The notes under the pieces: model-generated
The model's input: the letters and a program-made list of their open reading frames with translations, nothing else
Told to the model about the DNA's origin: nothing
Databases searched by the model: none
From: Datura wrightii
Taxonomy: Eukaryota; Streptophyta; Magnoliopsida; Solanales; Solanaceae
Direction: 5' to 3'
NCBI GenBank assembly: GCA_035772735.1
Contig: JASDFA010000027.1
Coordinates: 33,090,001-33,154,000, forward strand
DNA length: 64,000 nucleotides
Position numbers and translations under genes: made by a program
Shown here: positions 55,407 to 64,000 of the stretch, piece by piece
Layout: each line of letters opens with the position of its first letter
Position numbering within the stretch: the stretch's first letter is position 1

Positions 55407-56041
55407 CAGGGGTGGATCTATTCAGTCCCGTGAGGCTGCCACGCCACCCGCAAGGTTCGGTCGAAATTCTCTCTCTCTATATATAGGTATATATGTATAA
55501 ATCCTATATAAATAATAAAGTGACACCCTAAGTGTTAAAAGATACCAAAGTTCTAGTGGTAAAGGGCACAAGGTTCCTCCTCAGTGGCTAGGATCAAATT
55601 TGGCTGCCAACATTATTTTTTTTAAAAGAAAAAGCTCAGCTGCTGCAACATAAACTAGTGGGCAGCAGTACCATCTCCAATTCTCCATCTAACTTTTTTT
55701 TTAAAAATTTATTATTTCTAGTTATTTAGTTTTAATTATAATTATGGAGACTTATTCACTTGTTTATTTACTTGTGAAGCTGATTCTGATTTTACCTGTT
55801 GCTACTGTAACTATGGAGAGAGTATTTTCATCTATGAAGAAGATAAATAATGAAGTGTGGAATAATATTAGTGATCAACATTTAAATAATTGTTTAGTTT
55901 GCTACATAGAGCGTGATGTATTTATAAATTTAAGTAATAATGCCAGCATTGATTGTTTTCAGAATATAAAAATTCGTCGAGGACAATTGTAAATGAGTGA
56001 TGAATATTTATGATATTAGTAATATTATTGAAAATTATATA
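55407..56041 (+). mobile_element. hAT transposon remnant
   Basis: Begins with CAGGGGTGGATCTA, a plant hAT-type terminal sequence. It then has a non-coding stretch including a tRNA-like TAGTGGTAAAGGG string, and the C-terminal part of a transposase (55744-55992). The middle of the element is deleted, and the distal TIR was not found; a copia LTR begins at 56042. Confidence 0.6.
55744..55992 (+). pseudogene. hAT transposase C-terminal dimerisation domain
   Basis: An 82-residue open frame: YSLVYLLVKLILILPVATVT, MERVFSSMKKI, LNNCLVCYIERDVF and a final KIRRGQL. This is the hAT C-terminal dimerisation region of the plant MYM-type zinc-finger-like transposases, where the usual core is LP-V-A-T-x-x-R-x-F-S-x-M. 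The ATG at 55744 is likely an internal Met; the catalytic DDE part and BED or TTF zinc finger are missing. No stop within the domain, so this piece decayed little or is a recent deletion product. It could not transpose the element alone. Confidence 0.8.
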
Positions 56042-56913
56042 TGTTGTAGTGTGTCTGAGCATTTGTTTTGATGATAGATAAATCATGCAGGGACCTGGTT
56101 CGGATGTTTTATGAAGTGTGTGATAGATAGAAGACAAAACTTACAGCTGTTAAAGTGTACTATTTTCTGTCTGCGAGTGGTACTGCTGCTGTGCAGAAAA
56201 AGAGCACCACTACATGTCATAGAGGCAGAGCACTAACCAGTAGGATTTCACCTTCGGTTATGTGCTCTCTTATTTATTCTCCTTGGACATCTTTTTAAAA
56301 TCTAGTTTTTGAAATCTGAAAAGAAGCTTCTCTTTTCTCATATTTTCACTGCTGCCGCCATAGAGAAAAAGTGAAGATTCGTTTCTCTGAATGCAAAAAT
56401 GATGGGATGTTGTGAAGAAGTTGAATATTTTCTTACTCCTTGTTTTTGCTAGTGTCACTATCCTGAATGTACACTTACTTTTCATTGTGAAGCTTGTGTA
56501 TGTACTTTTTCTCTTATAATCGTTCTTACAACTTGTGTGTGGAGTTTTCAACTAGAGTTAGTTGAGTGATAGCTAGAGCTAGCTGTGTTGGCTGGCTAGA
56601 GTTAGCTGGTTGTGAAGGTGCAATAGAGTTGTTGCATTAGTGCCTTGTAGTAGAGTTTCTTCAAGGGAGTCTGGGATTAAGAGTTTAATCTCGTGAAGTA
56701 CTTGTTTCTGTAATCACTCTTTGCTCAGAGTTTTAGTGAAGATGATTGGTAAATCCTACGATGTAGGTCGTGATTTTTTCTTCCCTTGAGCAAGAAAGTT
56801 TTCCACGTGAAAATCTAATCTCTATTTCCATCTTTACTTTATTTGTCTTATTTGTGTTGCACAACTCGAGAAACCTGGTCCCTAAATTATTGGTGGACTC
56901 TTCTAAGCCAACA
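56042..56913 (+). repeat. 5' LTR of Sirevirus-like copia element
   Basis: End GCCAACA adjoins the PBS. The start TGTTGTAGTGTGTCTGAGCA is inferred from TG and typical position. It carries CAGGGACCTGG near the start and AAACCTGGTCCCT near the end, an inverted pair seen in this copia group, and a short AGCTAG-rich stretch at 56570-56605. Confidence 0.65.
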
Positions 56914-56915
56914 AG

Positions 56916-56927
56916 TGGTATCAGAGC
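56916..56927 (+). other. Primer-binding site, initiator tRNA-Met type (copia)
   Basis: TGGTATCAGAGC, perfect, two bases after the LTR end. Confidence 0.9.
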
Positions 56928-56971
56928 AAGCTCTTCCTGATTGGTTAACACTTAGGAAGGATCCTGAAAAG

Positions 56972-58750
56972 ATGGCAGCTCCACCAAATCTGGAGGAAGG
57001 ACAGTCAACAACAAGACCCCCTTATTTTAATGGACAATACCATGGGTGGTGGAAAACCCGTATGCATGACTTCATTATGACTGAAGATAGTGAACTTTGG
57101 GACATTATTTTTTGATGGTCCATATGTTCCCATGAAGACTATCACTGAGGGTGAAGTCACTAAGTCAGTTCCTAAGACTAGAAAAGAATTCGTGGAGAGT
57201 GACAGAAAGAAGATCGAGAAGAATTTCAAAGCCAAGAAGCTGCTGGTTTGCAGAAGGGGACCTGATGAATATAATAAAATTTCAGCTTGTGAGTCAGCAA
57301 AAGAGATTTGGGATTATTTGAGAACTGTTCATAAAGGAACAAGCCAGGTTAAACAAACGAAGGTAGATATGATGAACACATAATATGAAATGTTTTCTAT
57401 GAAGGAAGGAGAATCTATCCAGGAAATGCACACTAGATTCACTTCTATAACCAATGAGCTCTACTGCCTGGGTGAAATAATCAAGCCCAACAGAGTGGTT
57501 AGAAAAATCCTCAACGTACTTCCCAAATCATGGGAAAGCAAAGTAGATGCTATCATAGAAGTTCGAAATCTGGAAACTCTTACAATGAGCTTATTGGGAA
57601 TCTGAAAACTTATGAGCTGAAGAGACAGCAGGATCAAAGCCGGAATGAGTCAAGGAAGGACAAGAGCCTAGCTCTCAAGACTACTCAGACAAACTCAAGT
57701 GATGAAGATGAGGATATGGCTTATCTGACATGAAGGTTTCAAAAATCATCAAAAGGAATGGAGGTTTTCAAAGAGGTCAAGTGCTGGCAAGTTTCTGAAT
57801 GCAAATGACCTCTGTCATAAATGTGGTAGACCAGGACACTACATTAAGGATTGTCCTATGCATTAAATGGAGTACAAGGAATATCTGAAGAACAATGCTG
57901 ACAAGGCCAGAAAGAAGGACCGAGTCCCTGACATGTTTAAAAGAAGGGTAGTTGCAGATCATATAGTAAAGCAGGCTCTTGCTGCGTGGGGAAACTTATC
58001 TGGAGAATCAAAAAATGGTGAGGAATCTAGAAACACCTCAATGATGGCTGCAGAAAATGAAGACACGCCTTTCAACTCAATGTTTGCTCTCAGGGAAAAA
58101 TCAGATGAAGACGAACAAGAAGAGGTAACCTTCCTTGACATTAAAAAGAATCTTAAGGAGTTGAGGTCTCTTGCAAATGTTTTAATCGATTCCTTTCTTG
58201 ATATCTCTAAAGAAAAGGATGCTTTAAATAAAAGTCTTGATGATTTTAAACATGAGAAGGTTTTGTTGGTTTCTAAGTTGAATGACATGAAGGAGAAACT
58301 TGAAAGATTTTCAGTTGAGAATCTCGCATTAAATGAAAAAATCAATGAGATGTCTCAAAGTGGAGAAAATCGAACTGATGAGATTCAAAAATTTCAGTCT
58401 GAGCTTGAAGTTGAATTGAAAAAAACTCAGCTGAATCTCACTACTTCTCTGAAGGGAAACTCTGAACTTGAGAGGGATATGGTTGGAATCAAGACTGATC
58501 TTGAAAACTCTCTCAAGTGGACTGCCTCCTCTCAGATCTTGACAAACCTAACAAATCAAAGGTCCAATGATAGAGAAGGGTTAGGGTACAAAAGGGTTAA
58601 TTCCCCTTACAATCCCCATAGCAAGTATGTGTCTGACCCTAACAATCTCTTGTACACTCACTGTGATAGAAATGATCATCTTAAACAAGCCTATCCTTCT
58701 AGGCAAGCTGCTGAAAAAAGGTTCTTAAAGGTTTTCGAAGTCAAAAGAGA
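56972..58750 (+). pseudogene. gag: Sirevirus-like gag, disrupted
   Basis: ATG at 56972 gives MAAPPNLEEGQSTTRPPYFN followed by GWWKTRMHDFI, the conserved Sirevirus gag start. A shift in a T run near 57108 moves the frame to 57090-57383 (DGPYVPMKTI; RGPDEYNKISACESAKEIW). TAA at 57381, then MHTRFTSITNELYCLGEII, another shift near 57590, and a stop at 57731. The CCHC zinc knuckle CHKCGRPGHYIKDC starts at 57813 and is followed by TAA at 57864. The C-terminal frame is open for 295 codons from 57867 to the S2 junction, with ALAAWG, an acidic stretch and a long coiled-coil-like Leu/Glu/Lys region (about 58130-58510). Only three or four lesions, so relatively young. Truncated by S2. Confidence 0.85.
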
Positions 58751-58753
58751 TAC

Positions 58754-60640
58754 TGTCACGCCTCGCCTTGGGGGGTATGACTGGCACCTGGTGCCCTACT
58801 AGGACCTGAACTGCTAGACTGCTGAGCCTAAGAACTTCTGGTGCCTGGCTGACTCTAACCCTGATTCATGAAATCAATGGGCTATATAATGGCTGTAAAT
58901 ACAACCTCCTGCTAACTAGGCCTATGGCCACTTGTAAGCAGACAATAGCTAACCAGAACAATAGTAGTGTGAAGGAACCTATGCGGGCCGACAAGGCCAC
59001 CATGCTGTCTAGTTACTTCTGAATCAAGAAAACAGGTGCTAAATTGCTACGTGACCGACAAGGTCACCACTACCAACTGAATGAGGCATCACACGGTCAT
59101 CATAAACAAACCAAGACATACACACAACCTCACACGACCAGTACAGCTAACCACAGGAAATATACAATCTGCAAGCCTCTAAGAATACTGATAATATGGT
59201 CGGGACAGGGCCCCTGCCTACCCATACTGTACAAAAAAAGAAAAGGGATAAACCTTTAGCTATCTAGCTCCAGATGACTGGAGTTGATGACTTTGTATGC
59301 TGGTTAGAATCACGAGGGATCGGCTCCTCATCTATGAGTACCTGCAGGCAAGTAATGCAGCGCCCCAAATGGGCGTCAGTACCGCTAGTACTGAGTATGT
59401 AAAGCAACAATTGGAAAATAAGTGAAGACAAGCAATATAACTAATAGAACTGAAATAGAAAGAAATAGACTGTAAATGACTTAAAGTATGAGTTCAATAC
59501 TGTCCGCAACTTTACTTAAAGGAGTAGGAGTCATACTTGAAAATGTAGCGCTCTACTGTCGATCTATTCATATCTAACATAACATGGCATAATATAACAT
59601 GACATAACATAGAATAGCACACATAAACCTTACCCGACCCCCATAAGCCGGGAGGTACAACCAACACGCAATCTATACCCCTATCTCGGTCATCCCATCT
59701 CCCCTAGTAGCTATAAGCATCCTGCCAGTCCCTTGGGTATGCACTTGGGCCCGCTGAGCCCCTTACTATAATTGTACCTGAGTCCGGAGGACTCTTGAAT
59801 CAACACCCTAGGCGTACCCGCTCGACGGGGGTGTATAAAAGCCGACCAAGGAAAACTATGGGGAAACTAGCATCCCAACTTCGTCCCCTAGGGGACGGCA
59901 TGCCACTCCGTAGAGCGACGTATATTCTCCCTCTGGCGGACGAGCCGATACAACTATTAACCCTGGAGCAATCATGAATGCAAGGTAATCCAGCCCAAAA
60001 CAATACAGTCATGTCTCAACTAGTAGTACTAACTGCATATACTACATGCTGAAACTAATGATGGTATCTATATAATTTTCTTTCATACTGTGCTGAATCT
60101 GATACTGAACAAGATATAATATTTCTGCTGAGAATCATGCTGTATAACTGAGTTTCATAGTAAACATGATTTGCTACTTCTAACATGCTTTCTAAACTTC
60201 ATTTTAGGCTACTGTTCTATTTCTGAAATACTTTACGGGAACTTATATTGCTTTACTAAGTTTCGACTGAACACAATGATGTCCTGTCATACCTTACTAA
60301 GTTACATACTGGGCATGCTGTACTATTTCCGAAACTTTCTACTAGAATATGTCGTGCTAGTAAGTTTCACGCTACACATGACATGATGTTGCTAATATCA
60401 TACTAAAATTCATACTAAACATAATATGCGACTTCTGAAACATTCTACTGGCACTTGAACTATTTTACTGTACCGGAACTACTAACTTGCTGAAGGAACT
60501 GGCTTTACATACCTCAGTTTCTGACTTCTAGACTAACTGACGTAACTCGTCCAATATTGAGCTATTCCTTCCAGCTACATCCATATACACAGTAATTAGG
60601 AGTAAATCCATCAATATTCCGGAAGAAAACACTACAGTTG
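58754..60640 (-). repeat. LTR S2 (same family as S1), truncated
   Basis: The plus strand starts TGTCACGCCTCGCCTTGGGG, close to S1 (TGTCACGCCCCGCCTTGGGG), and stays collinear with S1 to about 51380 of S1. The rest of the LTR (about 0.6 kb) is absent. Left flank GATAC (58749-58753) has no confirmed partner. It interrupts the copia gag. Confidence 0.75.
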
Positions 60641-61108
60641 CATCAAACAACTATTTGCAGGTAACTTCAAAAAGAAAAAAGTATGGAGAGGGAGGGGAGA
60701 TCCTCAAATTAATACTATTTGCTTACTTGCCTCCACTTTTTTTTGTTTTAACTATATATGGACTCTTCAGAGAGTAAGTAAACTTGGAGAAGGATACCTA
60801 GATAGAGCATAAGATGTAGCAATGGACAAAATGGGAATAGTGTATACAACTACAAGAAATGGTTGGATAAAAAAAAGCACAAGAATGGGACTTGGGAGAG
60901 CTGGAAGTATATTGGATGTGATACGTTACTTGGACTTACAATATCATTTGCTGGTCATATCATAGTTTATGAGAAATGGTTACCTTATTATGTTGTTGTT
61001 GCTAGTTTGCAAAGAGAGAAAAAGAGTATTGCGTAACAGATCTTGACCCACTCCAATCAAATCCTGCAAGATTGTTGCATTTCAAAATTAATTCCAAATG
61101 GAATAACT
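60641..61108. other. Unassigned segment between LTR fragments
   Basis: About 470 bases resembling none of the element families in the window. Purine-rich plus strand (AAAGAAAAAAGTATGGAGAG), no long ORF. Could be the residue of an older host sequence or a filler at a deletion junction. Confidence 0.4.
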
Positions 61109-62025
61109 GTCACACCTCACCTTAGGAGCATGACTTGCACCTATTGCCACACTGGGACCTGGGCTCACCTAGTTGAGCATACGCACATCTGATGCCTGCC
61201 AGCACCACACAATCAAGAAAACAAACGGCTATATCTCAGTTGTAAACACAGTCTCGAGCTGATAAGGCCACATAGCAAACCTGTAAAAGAAAACAGCCAA
61301 CCCAACAAACATGACTACAAAGGGATCCTATGCGGGCTGACAAGACCACCATGCTGTCTAGTCATAACAGAAAGAAAGATAGGCAGTCATATATAAACTA
61401 TAACTGATAAGGCTGCTAACTAAATAGATAAACTAGTCCCCACATGACCAACACGCAAAATATAACATATATAGGACCCACATGACCAACAACAGCAAAC
61501 AACTAAAAACTGCAGTCCGCAAGCCTCAAAGAGTGAAATAGTGGTCGAGACAATGCCCCAACCTACCCAAAAGCTATACAATAAAAGAGAAAACCTTTTT
61601 AACTGAAACTCTGGAGAAAAGGAGCTGACTGAACTGCTAACCCTGGATGAAGGCTAAGGAGGTCCTGAACAACGTCTGTCTGCACCTGCAGGCAAGTATG
61701 CAACGCTCCATAGATGGGTCGGTACAATATGTATCAAATATGTAAGTCAGTAATGAAAATGACTGAGTAGAACTGATAAAAGAACTAAAAGTAATAGGAA
61801 GGATAAGAGTTATAACCTAAATAGCCTCATAACCTGAAGTATAGCTAACAAGTAAGTCTACAAACAAGAAACTTACCTGGGCCCCATAAGCCTGGAAGGT
61901 ACAATCAGCATAGAATAACCTACCTGTCACCCATAAGCCCTGGAAAGTACAGTTCAATCTATATACCCCTAACCAGGTCAATATGATGCAATAGGTAACT
62001 ATTGCCAACCTACCTGGCCTCTGGG
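61109..62025 (-). repeat. LTR fragment T' (related to T)
   Basis: TGTCACACCTCACCTTAGGA on the plus strand, then collinear on the minus strand with 13057 back to about 12190 (CATAAGCCTGGAAGGTAC). Truncated at 62025. Confidence 0.75.
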
Positions 62026-64000
62026 TGTCACTACCCGAACATAGGCCCGAATTGAGACACGAGACAAGGAACCCTGAGAGGCTCCAACTTGACCTATGGC
62101 ATGAGCATTACATCTAACTCAATCATCATAAAGCGGAAGATAAACATAATTAACATAACGGAATCTACGTACATATATATCAAGTTAAAACTAAATCAAA
62201 CAACGACAAGCTAATTTCTACATAATGTCTGAAAAGCCTATGAGCTAATGGGACAGCTCCCGCAACTAGCTCGACTAAGTTTGAAGCTGAAAGGAACATA
62301 ATAAACTATTAATGACTGAACATCCTCAAAGGATGAGAACTCACCAACAACTAGCTAGACAGGTCATAGAGGGAGGCAGGGGATAAAGATGTTGCTGAGA
62401 CTGATTCCTCAAACCTGTATCATGAAACAATACAACATAGAGTATGCGGTCAGTACTTGGAATGTACTGAGTATGCATGTTAAGTGAAAACGGACAGTTA
62501 AAATACATAAGAGTTCATAAGAGTAGGACAACATGATCATAACATAAATATCATAATGTAAACATAAGGGCTCAAGGTTTTCAAAACATTCATAAATCAG
62601 TAATAATCATAATCATGGAAAAAAAGCTTCATTCAACATAACTTGAGACTAAGTAATGTAAATATAACCATGCATAAATCGTGAGGAATAATGGGAGGAC
62701 TCGTCATAACTGACACCATCATGATAGAGCTTACATGATGTCTCAACTATCTCACTCAAGTGGGCAGAGCCATCCCAGTCTTTCAAGGAAAGGACGTGCG
62801 GTATGTGATCTCACAAGAAGGAGGATCCATTAACATTTGAATATATATAAACCTACGGTGGCACGTAGTTCTGAGACACCGGCATAGTCCTTTCAACGCC
62901 GGGCTACTCGGTGCTAGACATTGCTCCCAAAAACATGCACATGGCTCATATCATAATCATAAATCATTCATAAAGTACATGACCAATTATAACATAACAT
63001 ACTTGATCATACATGGAATACATGATTAGCCATGAAAAAGGGCCCATAAGTTGGCCAAGAGTCATAAATCCATAAATCATGAAATCCATACATACTTGTA
63101 AAATATTTATATACTTGATATTCATAAATTCATGATGAGCATTTGAGAGAAATCATATCATAAGGCATAAATCATAATGGGCTAAAGAACATCAAGATCA
63201 TAATGAAATCATAACTTGACTTTTCATGAAATATACATAATTGGGAATAATTTTGTGGATATTCGAATATATAAATTTATAATTGAAATAGTTATAAAAT
63301 CTACCCATAAATCATAGAACATGATTTGATACATGAAGAGAATTGACCCACAGATAGATCATAGAAAAATTTACAAGAATTGGGATAAACCCCATAAGGT
63401 CATGAAACTTGAATCTAGAATTGAAATCCATGGAATTAAGATGAATTTTAGAGCATGAGAGTGAAAGGAACTCTAATTCATAGCTTCACATACCTGGGTA
63501 AATTGATTTCACACTCCCACTTGAAAGCCCAAAGGAAGATTGAAGGAAATTGATGAAATTCCTCAAACTTGATCTTCAAGGAAGGCTCAAGGTTTTATGC
63601 ATGGAGTGGGGATTCTTAGAATAGGTTTTATCCCCCTTTAAACACTCTATTCAGAACTTAATACGATGTAGTTTAGGACCCTTGGGCTTAGGAATGATGA
63701 AAATGCCTTAATAAATAACCTGGAAATTCTGCACTGCTAGTGATAACAAGCGTCTCAACGGACTGTTATTGGCTCCAACGGTCCGTTACACCCCTGGTTG
63801 TTTCACCTTGAATACCGAACCCAAACCTTTTACCATGATAGGTTCCACCAGTCGTACCCAGCTCCAACGACTCATGGAAACCATCTGTTGTCACCACTGC
63901 TCATCTTCTAGAATTCCTCCCAACGGACACTTACAATGACCATGACTCGTTACTTCCTCCCTGAACAAGACCCACCTCATAATGACTTACATCCAATTAC
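62026..64000 (-). repeat. LTR fragment B' (related to B), runs off window
   Basis: TGTCACTACCCGAACATAGG begins the LTR end on the minus strand; compare the B LTR end GCCTATGTTCAG...GTGACA. Shared blocks include the reverse of TTGTCCCGTGTCTTGATTTG and of the GAGGATG...TGAGTCCTC region. In U3 (63735-64000) it has AACGGTCCGTT-type palindromes and CGACTCATGG motifs. The LTR start lies outside the window. Confidence 0.7.

Larger units (their letters stand above)
56042..58753 (+). mobile_element. Sirevirus-like copia element, 5' part
   Basis: LTR 56042-56913, PBS 56916-56927 and gag 56972-58750, interrupted by the S2 LTR at 58754. Pol is not found to the right of S2 in this window. Confidence 0.75.

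Noticed and set aside
55553..55605. Possible tRNA gene
   Set aside because: Only degenerate A- and B-box-like strings; no acceptor or anticodon stem could be formed.

Overview
The window looks like heterochromatic, transposon-packed DNA from a dicot plant. The LTR families (Athila- and Ogre-type Ty3/gypsy elements, chromoviruses, a Sirevirus-like copia element, a hAT relic) are all typical of plants. The chromovirus and Ogre gag/pol sequences look Solanaceae-like, but that assignment rests on family resemblance alone. I find no host gene, rRNA, tRNA or CRISPR array. All recognisable protein-coding sequence is retrotransposon or transposon derived, and almost all of it is broken by stops and frameshifts.

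Layout. (1) 1-2696: an Athila-like element on the minus strand (D: gag, tRNA-Asp primer site, 5' LTR) sits in a relic LTR of another Athila-like family (A'). (2) 2697-40172: a dead chromovirus pol gene (C) is split in its integrase by a 34.6-kb block at 4714-39310. The block is a tandem chromovirus-like element (B) of form LTR-gag-LTR-gag-LTR. Its middle LTR is split by a second chromovirus-type element (T, 9809-33044) flanked by a near-perfect 5-bp target duplication. T's 3' LTR is split by a gag-protease-only Athila-like element (A, from 16245), which is in turn interrupted by an Ogre-like gag-only element on the minus strand (O, 20976 to about 31050). The nest is therefore five deep: C, B, T, A, O. 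One deletion with its right edge near 31050 can explain the simultaneous loss of O's 5' LTR, A's 3' end and about 1 kb of T's 3' LTR.

(3) 40173-46756: an Athila-like LTR fragment (G), AT-rich DNA, a copia RT relic whose truncated end carries a MITE-like element with TTAA flanks, and the LTR and leader of another Athila-like element (F). (4) 46757-55406: F gag, a chromovirus LTR scrap, a minus-strand Athila-like LTR (E) holding a complete solo LTR (S1) with perfect TATAT duplications, a copia gag relic, then unassigned AT-rich DNA. (5) 55407-58753: a hAT transposase tail cut by a Sirevirus-like copia element (LTR, PBS, gag). (6) 58754-64000: three more minus-strand chromovirus-type LTR pieces (S2, T', B').

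Three families (A, B, O) independently keep gag but lack reverse transcriptase and integrase, so they look like non-autonomous elements mobilised in trans. Beyond the nesting itself, the most interesting signals are compensated nested hairpins repeated in the Ogre-like element, hairpin minisatellites in the B LTRs, and arrays of single-centre palindromes or GC-rich direct repeats just upstream of the TATA box in most LTR families.
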